Assembly (NCBI RefSeq): GCF_900111455.1
Contig: NZ_FOIE01000009.1
Coordinates: 62,001 to 126,000, forward strand
Direction: 5' to 3'
Length of the DNA stretch: 64,000 nt
Source: Geodermatophilus poikilotrophus
Lineage (GTDB): Bacteria; Actinomycetota; Actinomycetes; Mycobacteriales; Geodermatophilaceae
Shown piece after piece: positions 6,935 through 14,657 of the stretch. Both the position numbers and the translations under genes were made by a program. Numbering within the stretch: position 1 is the first letter of the stretch; every line of letters begins with the position of its first letter. The notes beneath the pieces are model-generated. The model saw only the letters and a program-made list of their open reading frames with translations, had not been told where the DNA came from and did no database searches.

Positions 6935-7867
6935 GTGAGCGTCACCGTCGTCGGCAGCCTCAACGAGGACGTGCTGGTCCGCGTGCACCGCCTGCCCGGC
7001 CGCGGCGAGACCGTCGTCGGCCGCGGGACCGTGCTGGCGCCCGGCGGCAAGGGCGCGAACCAGGCCGCGGCCGCCGGGCGGCTCGTCGGCGGGGTGGCGA
7101 TGGTCGGCCGGGTCGGCGACGACCCGGCCGCCGACCGCCAGCTGGCGGCGTTGACCGCTGCAGGGGTCGACGTCACGGCCGTGGCGCGGACGCCGGGGGC
7201 GCTCACCGGCAGCGCGACCATCCCGGTCGAGGACGGGAGCGGTGAGAACCTGATCGTCGTCGTCCCCGGTGCGAACGCCGAGCTGCGACCGGGCGACGTC
7301 GACGTCGCGGCGGTGCGCGACGCGCGGGTGGTGCTGCTGCAGCTGGAGGTGCCGCTGCAGACCGTGCAGGCGGCGACCGCGGTGGCCGCGGGCACCGTCG
7401 TCCTCACCCCCGCGCCGCCGCAGCCGCTGGCGGCGGACCTGCTCGCGCGGGTCGACGTCCTGGTGCCCAACGAGCACGAGCTGCTGCAGCTGGCCGAGGC
7501 GGCCCCCGGCGACCGGGCACCCGGCGAGCTGGCGGCGCTGGCGCGCAGCCTGACGGGTGGCACGGTGGTGGTCACCCTCGGCGGGCGCGGCGCGCTGCTG
7601 GTGCCGGACGACGGCCCGGCGCTGCTTCAGCCTCCGCTCGCGGTGCGGCCCGTCGACACCACCGGCGCCGGCGACGCCTTCTGCGGGGCGCTCGCGGTCG
7701 CCCTCGCCGCCGGCACGGCACCGGCCGAGGCGGTGGCGACGGCGGTCACGGCGGCTGCGCTGTCGACGACCGGACCCGGCGCCCGGGGCGCACTGCCCGA
7801 CGCGGCAGCGGTCGCCGCGGCCCGGTCCGGGCTGCCGCCCGCCGTCCCGGCGGACCAGGGCGGTTGA
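6935..7867 (+). CDS. ribokinase (PfkB family)
   Basis: A 310-residue PfkB carbohydrate kinase. The first signature is seen as APGGKGANQAAAAGRL near residue 35, and the second as RPVDTTGAGDAFCGALAVAL, where Asp is the catalytic base and GAGD forms the anion hole. NEHELLQL near 170 and the ribokinase-like N-terminus VVGSLNEDVLVRVHRLPGRGET support ribose or a related pentose as substrate. The GTG start fits a leaderless transcript: TAGAGC at 6922-6927 ends 7 bases before it. No ribose transporter is adjacent, so the sugar may come from nucleoside turnover. Confidence 0.87.
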   Translation: MSVTVVGSLNEDVLVRVHRLPGRGETVVGRGTVLAPGGKGANQAAAAGRLVGGVAMVGRVGDDPAADRQLAALTAAGVDVTAVARTPGALTGSATIPVEDGSGENLIVVVPGANAELRPGDVDVAAVRDARVVLLQLEVPLQTVQAATAVAAGTVVLTPAPPQPLAADLLARVDVLVPNEHELLQLAEAAPGDRAPGELAALARSLTGGTVVVTLGGRGALLVPDDGPALLQPPLAVRPVDTTGAGDAFCGALAVALAAGTAPAEAVATAVTAAALSTTGPGARGALPDAAAVAAARSGLPPAVPADQGG

Positions 7868-7887
7868 CCCGGCTGCCCGCCGGGCAC
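7863..7887 (+). promoter_or_regulatory. SigB/SigF-like stress promoter before a small acidic gene
   Basis: GTTG-N15-GGGCAC, ending 35 bases before the GTG start. It matches the general stress sigma pattern GTTT-N14-16-GGGTA loosely and recurs before other small genes in the window. Confidence 0.45.
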
Positions 7888-7922
7888 AGCCTCGGCCAGC
7901 CGACGATCGAGGAGGCAGTCCC

Positions 7923-8069
7923 GTGAGCGAACCCGACCAGCCCGCGCACACCACCCAACCCGCCGAGGGCGGGGACCCGCCCGATGAGCAGCCGGGGGGA
8001 CAGACGCCGCACCCCGACCAGCCCGCCGAGGGCGGCGACGTACCGGCGGACGGCGCGGACACCCCCTGA
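7923..8069 (+). CDS. small acidic Pro/Gly-rich protein, unknown
   Basis: A 48-residue protein with no hydrophobic segment, rich in Pro, Asp, Glu and Gly. It contains an internal duplication of the unit QPAEGGD (residues 12-18 and 33-39, each followed by a Pro-rich stretch), so it looks intrinsically disordered. The GTG start has a good AGGAGG site 7 bases upstream, the main argument that it is real. A stress-type promoter box lies upstream. I do not recognise a family; homologues are likely confined to close relatives. Confidence 0.6.
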   Translation: MSEPDQPAHTTQPAEGGDPPDEQPGGQTPHPDQPAEGGDVPADGADTP

Positions 8070-8185
8070 CCCGAGCCGGGAGCGCGGGCCGGGCGGCGTG
8101 TCCGGCCCGCGCAGCCGGGGCCCGACGGCCACCGAGAGTGACGCATCTCTCCGTGATGTCGGCTCAACTCACCGTTGCGGGGTCT

Positions 8186-8210
8186 GTTTCGCGACCGGTC
8201 GCGCGGGGGA
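8186..8210 (+). promoter_or_regulatory. SigB/SigF-like stress promoter candidate
   Basis: GTTT-N15-GGGGGA lies immediately before the small gene at 8221. The -35 half matches the stress consensus exactly; the -10 half is poor. Transcription would begin a few bases before the ATG. Confidence 0.4.
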
Positions 8211-8220
8211 CGCTGGGGCC

Positions 8221-8361
8221 ATGGAGGAGACCCACGACCAGCCCCGTGTAGGTACCGAGACCTCTGAGGAGCGTGCGGCCGACGAGTCGCAGGCCCGGCA
8301 GACCTCGACCGCGCCCCTGGCCCGCCTGCTGGCCAACCCGCGCCGGACCCGCAGGGCCTGA
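8221..8361 (+). CDS. small hydrophilic protein, unknown
   Basis: A 46-residue protein, acidic in the first half (MEETHDQPRVGTETSEERAADE) and basic at the end (LLANPRRTRRA). There is no membrane segment or recognised domain. No good ribosome site precedes the ATG; the GTTT-N15-GGGGGA promoter candidate would make it nearly leaderless. A hairpin repeat starts 4 bases after its stop, as after several other small genes here, which supports a real transcription unit. Confidence 0.5.
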   Translation: MEETHDQPRVGTETSEERAADESQARQTSTAPLARLLANPRRTRRA

Positions 8362-8364
8362 GGG

Positions 8365-8419
8365 AGGACCCCTGCCCCCCACCGCTGGCAGGCTCGCGGT
8401 GGGGCCCGGCAGGGGGGCC
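8365..8419. repeat. 3'-end hairpin repeat, copy 2a (TGCC type)
   Basis: Inverted repeat with arms GGACCCCTGCCCCCCACC and GGGCCCGGCAGGGGGGCC around the apex GCAGGCTCGCGG. It begins 4 bases after the stop codon of the small gene and is followed 19 bases later by a second copy. Confidence 0.65.
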
Positions 8420-8437
8420 GCCGTCCTCACGACTCGC

Positions 8438-8490
8438 CGGCCCCGTCCTCCCCATCCCTCGGCAGGTTCGGGTGGGCCCGGGACGGGGCC
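8438..8490. repeat. 3'-end hairpin repeat, copy 2b (GTCC type)
   Basis: Inverted repeat with arms GGCCCCGTCCTCCCC and GGGACGGGGCC and apex TCGGCAGGTTCGGG. Tandem to copy 2a but of the other arm subtype, so the pair was not made by simple duplication of one unit. Little else is seen between here and the TetR gene at 8640. Confidence 0.6.
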
Positions 8491-8639
8491 CCCCGAGGTC
8501 ACGGATCGTCACACCCGCCCCACCGGTCCCCCGGGTCCCGGTCAGCCCGGGAGTACCTCGTCACTCACCGCAACCACCTGTCGGTCCTCCCCGGCGTGCC
8601 GTGGACTGCTCCGTCACGCACTCGGGCAGCATCCCCGGC

Positions 8640-9263
8640 GTGACCGCAGCCGCCATCCCCCTCGCCGCCGACGACGCCTCGGCCCCCGTCCGCCGGAGCC
8701 GGGCCGAGCGGCAGGCCATCGTCCTGGACACCGCCGAGCGGCTGTTCGCGACCCGCAGCTCGCGCAGCGTCGGCATGGACGAGCTGGTCCGCGAGACCGG
8801 GCTGGGCAAGATGACCGTCTACCGGCTGTTCAAGAGCAAGGACGACCTGGTCGGCGCCTACCTCGCCCGCAAGGCGGCCACCGTGCTGGCCCGCATCGAC
8901 GCCGAGCTCGCGCGCCTCGAGGGCGACCCCCGGGCGGCGCTGCTGTCGGTCGTCGACACCGTGGAGGCCGACGTCACGCGGGCCGGCTTCCGCGGCTGCC
9001 CGTTCACCAACGTCAGCAGCGAGTACGACGACCCGCAGCACCCCGCGCGCAGCGCCGCCGCCGACTACAAGTTCGAGCTGCACGCCCGGCTGGAGCGCCT
9101 CGCCGAGCAGGTCGCCCCGGGCGCCGGCGAGGACCTCGCCGCGCAGGTGCACCTGATCATCGACGGCATGTACCTCTCCGGCGGGCTGCTGGGCCCCGAC
9201 GGCCCCGCCTCGCACGGCCGCGAGCTGGCCGAGCGGCTCGTCGACACCGCCGTCACCCGCTGA
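8640..9263 (+). CDS. TetR/AcrR-family transcriptional regulator
   Basis: A 207-residue TetR-type repressor. The helix-turn-helix spans about residues 20-65, including RQAIVLDTAERLFATRSSRSVGMDELVRETGLGKMTVYRLFKSKDDLVGAYL. A C-terminal ligand domain with GFRGCPFTNVSSEYDDPQHP, also found in TetR proteins of the YxaF/LmrA type, follows. GTG 8640 was chosen because homologous sequence starts about 15 residues later; GTG 8601 would add 13 residues. No obvious target gene is adjacent, so it may regulate itself or distant genes. Confidence 0.85.
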   Translation: MTAAAIPLAADDASAPVRRSRAERQAIVLDTAERLFATRSSRSVGMDELVRETGLGKMTVYRLFKSKDDLVGAYLARKAATVLARIDAELARLEGDPRAALLSVVDTVEADVTRAGFRGCPFTNVSSEYDDPQHPARSAAADYKFELHARLERLAEQVAPGAGEDLAAQVHLIIDGMYLSGGLLGPDGPASHGRELAERLVDTAVTR

Positions 9264-9300
9264 GCCTGCGGCGCCGTACCGGGCACCCCAGGATGGGCCG

Positions 9301-9726
9301 GTGAGCACCGACCGCAGCCGGCCCGACCTCGACGACACCACCGTGGAGGGCCTCGGCAAGCTCTCCGAGGCCCTCGAGACGATCGAGCAGGCGCGCGGCC
9401 AGCTCTACGGCTTCCACCAGCACTCCGGCAAGGCCGACCTGCTGCTCCAGGACGCCGTCGAGCTGCTCCGCGAGGCCGGCCACACCCAGCTCGCCGACGA
9501 CCTCGACCGCGACCTCGTCGGCCGCAACGTCATCGCCGACCGCTGGACCTTCCAGATCGTCGAGGACTACGACGCCACCTACTGGTCGGTCTTCCGCGCC
9601 TTCGACGAGCGCGCGCGCACCGAGCTGGCCGACGGCGACCGGCACGTCCTCGAGGCGCGGATGAAGCAGCGCGAGCGCACGAAGGGCCACCCGCACCACG
9701 AGGCGGGCCCGGTCCTGCAGGAGTAG
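9301..9726 (+). CDS. conserved hypothetical protein, helical
   Basis: A 141-residue soluble protein, mostly alpha-helical by eye, with LGKLSEALETIEQARGQLYGFHQHSGKADLLLQDAVELLREAGH at 18-61 and DRWTFQIVEDYDATYWSVFRAFDERARTEL in the middle. I recognise it as a conserved actinobacterial family but cannot name a function. The GTG start sits 7 bases after CAGGAT (9289-9294), consistent with a leaderless transcript. It follows the TetR gene by 37 bases. Confidence 0.72.
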   Translation: MSTDRSRPDLDDTTVEGLGKLSEALETIEQARGQLYGFHQHSGKADLLLQDAVELLREAGHTQLADDLDRDLVGRNVIADRWTFQIVEDYDATYWSVFRAFDERARTELADGDRHVLEARMKQRERTKGHPHHEAGPVLQE

Positions 9727-9731
9727 GGGAC

Positions 9732-9756
9732 GTGGCCCGGCGGGCAGACCGGGCAG
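9732..9756 (+). promoter_or_regulatory. SigB/SigF-like promoter candidate (weak)
   Basis: GTGG-N15-GGGCAG upstream of the small gene at 9805. The -35 half departs from GTTT, so this is the weakest member of the set. Confidence 0.3.
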
Positions 9757-9804
9757 CACGCTCCTGGAGTCGCCGTCCGGAGGACGCCGACGCACACTCG
9801 GGCC

Positions 9805-9969
9805 ATGACCATGCCGGAGCCCGACGAGCCGCGCGACGTCCAGCCCCTCGGCGGCGAGGTCGCCCCGCCCGGCGACCCGGACTCCCAGGGCGGCACCCCC
9901 GGTCCGGCCGACGGGGTCGCGGGCCCGAGCTACCCGCCGGCCGGGACGGAGCCCGACGCGCACGGCTGA
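9805..9969 (+). CDS. small Pro/Asp/Gly-rich protein, unknown
   Basis: A 54-residue acidic, disordered protein starting MTMPEPDEPRDVQPLGGEV and ending PAGTEPDAHG. It belongs compositionally with the other tiny acidic proteins at 7923, 10542, 10793 and 56761. A CGGAGGACG stretch about 20 bases upstream is only a poor ribosome site, so the start is supported mostly by coding-like codon use and by analogy. The LapA gene follows 37 bases later. Confidence 0.5.
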   Translation: MTMPEPDEPRDVQPLGGEVAPPGDPDSQGGTPGPADGVAGPSYPPAGTEPDAHG

Positions 9970-10006
9970 CCGTGCGCGGAGCAGCGGCGGGCACCAGACT
10001 CGCACC

Positions 10007-10369
10007 GTGACCACCCCCGGCTCCGACCCCCTGCGCACCCCGACCGGCTCGACCGGCACACCCGGGACGACCACGGGTCCGGCCACCACCGGCCCGGCCA
10101 CCACCGGCAGGAAGGCGACGCCCGAGCGTCACCCCGTCCGCAACGCCGGCCGCACCGCCGGCCGGACGCTCGCCCTGGCGCTGCTGCTGTTCGTCACCGT
10201 GCTGCTCGTGCTGTTCGTCGTCTACAACACCCAGACCGTCGAGATCAGCCTGGTCTTCGCCGACGTGCAGGCCCCGCTGGTGCTGGCCCTGGTCATCGCC
10301 GCGGCGCTCGGCGGCCTGCTGGTCGGGCTGGCCGGCCTCGTGCTGCGCGCCCGCCGCCGCAGCAGCTGA
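10007..10369 (+). CDS. LapA (DUF1049) domain membrane protein
   Basis: A 120-residue protein with a Thr/Gly/Pro-rich N-terminal tail containing repeated TTGPA units, then two membrane helices typical of LapA/DUF1049: LALALLLFVTVLLVLFVVYNTQTVEISLVF and APLVLALVIAAALGGLLVGLAGLVL. The NTQTVEISLVF link between helices is the family hallmark. In E. coli the related LapA/YciS works with LapB in envelope assembly; in actinobacteria the role is unknown. It stands alone after a small gene and before a GC-rich hairpin at about 10378-10412. Confidence 0.85.
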   Translation: MTTPGSDPLRTPTGSTGTPGTTTGPATTGPATTGRKATPERHPVRNAGRTAGRTLALALLLFVTVLLVLFVVYNTQTVEISLVFADVQAPLVLALVIAAALGGLLVGLAGLVLRARRRSS

Positions 10370-10480
10370 GCGGTCACCTCCCCGCCCCGGCGTGGGCCGG
10401 ACCGGGGAGGACGGCGGCCGGACGGGGCCGTCGGGCCCCTGCAGGAGGCCGACCGCGCGTCACCGCGGCAGCCGCCGGTC

Positions 10481-10505
10481 GTTTCAGGGCGACGACGGCG
10501 GGCAT
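10481..10505 (+). promoter_or_regulatory. SigB/SigF-like stress promoter
   Basis: GTTT-N15-GGGCAT, 37 bases before the GTG at 10542. It differs at one -10 base from the mycobacterial SigF consensus GTTT-N15-GGGTAT and is the best match in the window. Confidence 0.55.
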
Positions 10506-10541
10506 GGCCCGGGGGACAGCGCCGTCGGACAGGAGGCTCCC

Positions 10542-10793
10542 GTGAGCGACCCCCAGGGCAGCGACCGGATCCAGCAGGACATCCCGACCGCGTCGGGCAC
10601 CGGCGACAACAGCAGCACCGGGTCCGGCTTCGACGACGTCCCCCTCACCGCCGACGAGGCGATCGAGCGGGACGCCGCCGCGGGCGACGACCTGCCGGCC
10701 CGCGCCGACTCCGACGTCGCCCGGGCCCGTACGGACGGCGCGTCCGGCGAGGTCTCGGGACCGACTCCCCGATCCGGAGGAAGGGACACCTGA
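10542..10793 (+). CDS. small acidic protein, unknown (operon with next gene)
   Basis: An 83-residue hydrophilic protein (SDPQGSDRIQQDIPTASGTGDNSSTGSGFDDVPLTADEAIERDAAAGDDLP...). It is rich in Asp, Ser, Gly and Thr, with no membrane segment, and is probably disordered. The GTG start has an AGGAGG site 5 bases upstream. The stop overlaps the next start as TGATG, so the two are translationally coupled. The motif VPLTADEAIERDAAAGDDLP resembles VALTTDEDAQRDDGLIRPG in the neighbour, suggesting the two genes are related by duplication. Confidence 0.65.
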   Translation: MSDPQGSDRIQQDIPTASGTGDNSSTGSGFDDVPLTADEAIERDAAAGDDLPARADSDVARARTDGASGEVSGPTPRSGGRDT

Positions 10794-10987
10794 TGAGCAA
10801 CCCCGACGACACCGGCTACCGGGATTCCCCGGACACCACCGACGGGCCGACGAACGCCAACATGGTCGACGGCGTCCCCGGTGAGGACCGTTCGGACGGC
10901 GGCGAGCGCGACGAGGTCGCCCTGACCACCGATGAGGACGCCCAGCGCGACGACGGCCTGATCCGCCCCGGCAACCTCCCGGACTAG
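10793..10987 (+). CDS. small acidic protein, unknown (coupled to preceding gene)
   Basis: A 64-residue acidic protein starting MSNPDDTGYRDSPDTTDGPTNANMVDGVPGEDRSD and ending DGLIRPGNLPD. Its ATG overlaps the previous stop codon. Its C-terminal (V)ALTTDEDAQRDD motif parallels the partner's LTADEAIERDA motif. Nothing suggests an enzyme. A hairpin repeat follows immediately, ending the two-gene unit that the stress-type promoter starts. Confidence 0.62.
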   Translation: MSNPDDTGYRDSPDTTDGPTNANMVDGVPGEDRSDGGERDEVALTTDEDAQRDDGLIRPGNLPD

Positions 10988-10988
10988 C

Positions 10989-11041
10989 AGGACCCCCTGC
11001 CCCCACCGCTCGCCAGTCAGCGGTGGGTCCTGCAGGGGGCC
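10989..11041. repeat. 3'-end hairpin repeat, copy 3 (TGCC type)
   Basis: Inverted repeat with arms GGACCCCCTGCCCCCACCGC and GCGGTGGGTCCTGCAGGGGG, apex TCGCCAGTCA. It fills the space between the small gene and the convergent response regulator and probably terminates both. Confidence 0.65.
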
Positions 11042-11043
11042 GT

Positions 11044-11649
11044 TCAGATCCAGCCGTGCCGGCGGGCCGCCTCGACGGCGGCGTGCCGGTTGCGCGCGCC
11101 GAGCTTCACCGCCGCGGCCGACAGGTGGTTGCGCACCGTCCCCGGGGACAGGTGGGCACGGGCCGCGATCTCCTCGACCGGCGCACCGCCGGCCGCCAGC
11201 TCCAGGACGTCCGCCTCCCGCGGGGTCAGCGGACTGTCCCCGGCGCTGATCGCCTCCGCGGCGAGCTCCGGGTCCACGTACCGGCCCCCGCGGTGCACGG
11301 TGCGGACGACGTCGGTGAGCACCGGCGCGCTCACGGTCTTGGGCAGGAACCCGCGCACGCCGGCCTCGAGCGCGCGCTTGAGGTGCCCGGCGCGGCCGTG
11401 CCCGGTGACGATCACGACCGCGCAGCCGGGCAGCACGGTGGCCAGCTCGCCGGCGACCGAGATGCCGTCGCGGTCGGGCATCTGCAGGTCCAGGACGGCG
11501 ACGTCCGGGGTGTGCGCCCGCGCCATCGCCAGCGCCTCCGCGCCGGAGGCGGCCTGGGCCACGACCGCGAGGTCCTCCTCCAGCGCGAGCAGCGCCGCGA
11601 GGGCGGAGCGGATCAGGTTCTCGTCGTCGGCCAGCAGCACCCGGATCAC
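11044..11649 (-). CDS. NarL/DesR-type response regulator
   Basis: A 201-residue LuxR-type regulator: receiver with ADDENLIRSALAALLALEEDL, phosphoacceptor Asp in VAVLDLQMPDRDG and FLPKTVSAPVL, then a helix-turn-helix with LTPREADVLELAAGGAPVEEIAARAHLSPGTVRNHLSAAAVKLG. It matches the DesR/LiaR-like regulators that pair with DesK-type kinases. The GTG start overlaps the kinase stop (GTGA), so the two are translationally coupled at the end of a four-gene operon with an ABC exporter. It probably activates that operon. Confidence 0.88.
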   Translation of the reverse strand: MIRVLLADDENLIRSALAALLALEEDLAVVAQAASGAEALAMARAHTPDVAVLDLQMPDRDGISVAGELATVLPGCAVVIVTGHGRAGHLKRALEAGVRGFLPKTVSAPVLTDVVRTVHRGGRYVDPELAAEAISAGDSPLTPREADVLELAAGGAPVEEIAARAHLSPGTVRNHLSAAAVKLGARNRHAAVEAARRHGWI

Positions 11650-12848
11650 GCCGGCACCCCCACCGGGACGGTCGCGGCGAGGACGAACCGGTCGCCGTCC
11701 GGCCCCGCCGACAGCCCACCGCCGGCCGCCGCCAGCCGCTCGGCGAGGCCGGTGAGCCCGTTGCCCCAGGTCGTCCCCGTGCCGGGGGCGCCGTCGTTGG
11801 CCACCCGCAGCTCCGCGTCTCCGCCGACCGCACGCAGCTCGACGCTGCACCAGCTCGCCCGGCTGTGCCGCAGCACGTTGGTCACCGCCTCGCGCACCAC
11901 CCAGCCCAGCGCCGCCTGCACCTGCTCGGGCAGCGCCACGGCCTCCTCCTCGCCGGTCACCGTGACGCCCACCCCGGCCGCACGGAGCACCGACCGGGCG
12001 CCGGCCAGCTCGCCGGGCAGGTCGGTGCGCCGGTAACCGCGGACGACGTCGCGCACCTCCCGCAGCGACTCCTCGGCGACCCGGCTGATGTCGGCGAGCT
12101 CCTCGGCCGCGCCACCCCTCCCCCGCCGGACCAGCTCGGCGGCCAGCTGGCTCTTCACCGCGATGGCCGAGAGGTTGCGGCCCATCACGTCGTGCAGGTC
12201 GCGGGCGAAGCGCAGGCGCTCCTCGGCGACGGCGAGCTGCGCCTGCACGCCGCGGCTGCGCTCCATCTCCAAGACCACGTCGAGGATCCAGACGCTGAAG
12301 CGGAAGGCCGTGACGAAGAAGCCGACCGCCACGCCGATCGAGGCGCCGACGACGACGGCGGCGGCCGGTGGACCGCCCTCGGCGTACGCCACCGCGCCGG
12401 CCAGCACACCGGTGACCGCGGCACCGGCGACCAGCGGCCGGGTCGGGACGGTCACCGACAGCGCCAGCAGCACCGCGGCGCCCACCAGGCCGGCCACGAA
12501 CGGTGCCGCGGGCGCCGGCCCCGCTGCCGTGGCGGCCAGCGCCGCCAGGACGGTGACCAGGCCGGCGACGAGGGCGACCAGCAGGGCCGGCCGGTCGGGG
12601 CCCGCGCTGCGGTCGCAGAACCCGCGCCGGGTGAGCAGGAGGCAGGCCGCCGTCGTGACCACCGAGGAGCCGAGCAGCACCGGCGGCTGCCACGTGGAGG
12701 CCGCCACCCAGTTCGGCGCCACCGCGAAGAGCAGCAGGACCGGGACGAACACCAGCGTCGAGTAGTACGAGGAGCGGGTGTAGAGGTCGATGCGCTGCGG
12801 GTCGGTACGACTGCTCCACCAGCGCGCGACGGTCGGCACGGCGCCCAT
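11646..12848 (-). CDS. DesK-type membrane sensor histidine kinase
   Basis: A kinase of about 400 residues. The N-terminal half has about six membrane helices (for example STLVFVPVLLLFAVAP, LVALVAGLVTVLAALAATAA, VVVGASIGVAVGFFVTAFRF). A HisKA_3 segment follows with phosphoacceptor His in ERLRFARDLHDVMGRNLSAIAVK, then an HATPase domain (AVTNVLRHSRA, TWGNGLTGLAERL). The absence of an extracellular domain suggests membrane-intrinsic sensing, as in DesK or bacitracin-type sensors. The ATG is 32 bases after the permease stop. It probably senses the exporter's substrate or membrane state and phosphorylates the coupled regulator. Confidence 0.85.
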   Translation of the reverse strand: MGAVPTVARWWSSRTDPQRIDLYTRSSYYSTLVFVPVLLLFAVAPNWVAASTWQPPVLLGSSVVTTAACLLLTRRGFCDRSAGPDRPALLVALVAGLVTVLAALAATAAGPAPAAPFVAGLVGAAVLLALSVTVPTRPLVAGAAVTGVLAGAVAYAEGGPPAAAVVVGASIGVAVGFFVTAFRFSVWILDVVLEMERSRGVQAQLAVAEERLRFARDLHDVMGRNLSAIAVKSQLAAELVRRGRGGAAEELADISRVAEESLREVRDVVRGYRRTDLPGELAGARSVLRAAGVGVTVTGEEEAVALPEQVQAALGWVVREAVTNVLRHSRASWCSVELRAVGGDAELRVANDGAPGTGTTWGNGLTGLAERLAAAGGGLSAGPDGDRFVLAATVPVGVPA

Positions 12849-12880
12849 GCTGCCGTACCGACCGCCGCTCGCCGGGCGGG

Positions 12881-13681
12881 TCAGCGCCGCGGGGCCCAGC
12901 GGAACCACCGCACGGTCGCCGCTGCCCCGAGCGCGGTCCACGCGAGCGTGACGCCCAGCGGGACCAGCGCGGCCCCCCACAGCTCGGCGCCGGCGACGGC
13001 CGCGCCGTCCCAGGTCCGACCCGCGAGGCCCAGCTGCACCAGCTCGATGACCGGCGTCAGCGGCAGCAGGCGGGCGACCGTGGCCAGGTCTCCAGGGAGC
13101 GCGCTCAGCGGGAAGAACAGCCCGGAGAGCGCGGTCGCCCCGAGGACGACGGGCAGCGTGGTGATCTGCGCCGACTCCGGCGTCCGGGTGAACACCGTGC
13201 TCGCGGTGGCCAGCACGACCATCAGCGCCGCGCCGAGCAGGACCCCCAGGACCGGCAGGACGGCGTCCACCGGCGCGGTCCACAGGCCGAGCACGGCCAC
13301 GCCCACGGCGACCAGGACGAGCTGGCCGACGGTGACCAGCAGGGTGGGGACGGCGGTGGCGGCGAGCACCTCGCCGTCGCTCAGCTCGCCGGTGCGCATC
13401 CGCTGCAGCACCAGGTCCTCGCGCCGGGCGACGTAGGTGGTCACCAGGTTGTAGTAGGTCAGGAAGACGAGCGTGAAGCCGGCGGCCGCGGTCAGCAGGC
13501 CGGGCCCGGTGGCCCGGTCGTCGAGGCCCATCCCGGGGACGAGGGCCACCAGCAGCAGCGGCATGAGCACGGAGTTGACGACGGCGGTGCGGTTGCGCAG
13601 CAGCAGGCGGGTCTCCGCGGCGGCGAGGGACCCGACGCGGCGCAGGCGGGAGGGGGCGACGGGAACGGCGATCGTGGTCAC
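12881..13681 (-). CDS. ABC-2 type exporter permease
   Basis: A 266-residue permease with six predicted helices and the ABC-2 type layout (DrrB-like): cytosolic N-terminus AAETRLLLRNRTAVVNSVLMPLLLVALVPG, a long loop ARREDLVLQRMRTGELSDGEVLAA, and FFPLSALPGDLATVARLLPLTPVIELV before the last helix. The GTG start has GGAG 7 bases upstream and lies 25 bases after the ATPase stop. With the ATPase it forms an exporter for a drug, lipid or peptide; the substrate is not evident. Confidence 0.85.
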   Translation of the reverse strand: MTTIAVPVAPSRLRRVGSLAAAETRLLLRNRTAVVNSVLMPLLLVALVPGMGLDDRATGPGLLTAAAGFTLVFLTYYNLVTTYVARREDLVLQRMRTGELSDGEVLAATAVPTLLVTVGQLVLVAVGVAVLGLWTAPVDAVLPVLGVLLGAALMVVLATASTVFTRTPESAQITTLPVVLGATALSGLFFPLSALPGDLATVARLLPLTPVIELVQLGLAGRTWDGAAVAGAELWGAALVPLGVTLAWTALGAAATVRWFRWAPRR

Positions 13682-13706
13682 GGGGACTCCTGGAGGGGTG
13701 GGGAGG

Positions 13707-14657
13707 TCACTCGGTGTCGGTGTCGGTGTCGGCGACGGCGAGGAAGGCCTGCTCCAGCGAGGCGGCGCGGGCCTGCAGCCCCCTCAGCACCACGCCGTAC
13801 GCGGCGGCCCACGCCAGCAGCTGGGCCAGCGCCGGCTGCAGCGCGCGGGTGTGCCACTCGACCCGCGGGCCGGCGCCGACCACCTCGACCCCCGAGGGCA
13901 CCGGCGGCTGCGGGTCGCCCGGGGCGAGGGTGAAGCGGATGGTGGCCGGCTGGGTCTCGGCGATCTCCTCGCGGGTGCCGGCGAGCACGATCCGGCCGGC
14001 CCGCATGACCGCGATCCGGTCGGCCAGCTCCTCGGCCTCCTCCAGGTGGTGCGTGGTGAGCACCACCGCGGCACCGTCGTCCACCAGGCCGCGGACCAGG
14101 CCCCACACGGTGCGCCGGCTCTCCGGGTCCAGGCCGGTGGTGGGCTCGTCGAGCACCAGCACCCGCGGGCGGCCGAGCAGGGCCAGCGCGAGGTCGAGCC
14201 GGCGGCGCTCCCCGCCGGAGAGGCTGCGCACCCGGACGTCGGCCCGGCCGGTGAGGTCCACCTGCGCCAGCGCCTCGTCGACCGGGCGCGGCGTGGTGAG
14301 GGTGCCGGCCCAGGTCCGGACGGTCTCGGCGACGGTCAGGTCGCCCGGCAGGCCGCTCGTCTGCAGCAGCACGCCCAGGTGCGGGCGGACGGCGGCCCGC
14401 TCGCGCCGCGGGTCGGCACCGAGGACCCGCACGGTCCCGCCCGACGCGGGCGCCAGGCCCTCGAGCACCTCCAGCGCGGAGGTCTTGCCGGCGCCGTTCA
14501 CGCCGAGCAGCGCGAAGACCTCACCCGGCCTCACGTCGAAGGAGACGCCCCGGACGGCCGCGAAGTCGCCGTAGCGGCGGTGCAGGTCGACGACCTCGAC
14601 GACCGGTGGGGCGGCAGCCGCCGGGGACGGCGGGGCGGGTGCGACGGACGGGTGCAC
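13707..14657 (-). CDS. ABC transporter ATP-binding protein (DrrA-like)
   Basis: A 316-residue ATPase with Walker A GVNGAGKTS, Q-loop GVLLQTSGLPG, signature LSGGERRRL, Walker B VLVLDEPTTGLD and H-loop LTTHHLEEAEELADR. A C-terminal accessory domain (about 225-316) ends in a DTDTDTE tail encoded by a short simple repeat. GTG 14657 is preferred because GAGGAGG lies 5 bases upstream; an in-frame ATG at 14798 would add a low-complexity leader running into an inverted repeat. First gene of the ABC-permease-kinase-regulator operon. Confidence 0.87.
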   Translation of the reverse strand: MHPSVAPAPPSPAAAAPPVVEVVDLHRRYGDFAAVRGVSFDVRPGEVFALLGVNGAGKTSALEVLEGLAPASGGTVRVLGADPRRERAAVRPHLGVLLQTSGLPGDLTVAETVRTWAGTLTTPRPVDEALAQVDLTGRADVRVRSLSGGERRRLDLALALLGRPRVLVLDEPTTGLDPESRRTVWGLVRGLVDDGAAVVLTTHHLEEAEELADRIAVMRAGRIVLAGTREEIAETQPATIRFTLAPGDPQPPVPSGVEVVGAGPRVEWHTRALQPALAQLLAWAAAYGVVLRGLQARAASLEQAFLAVADTDTDTE

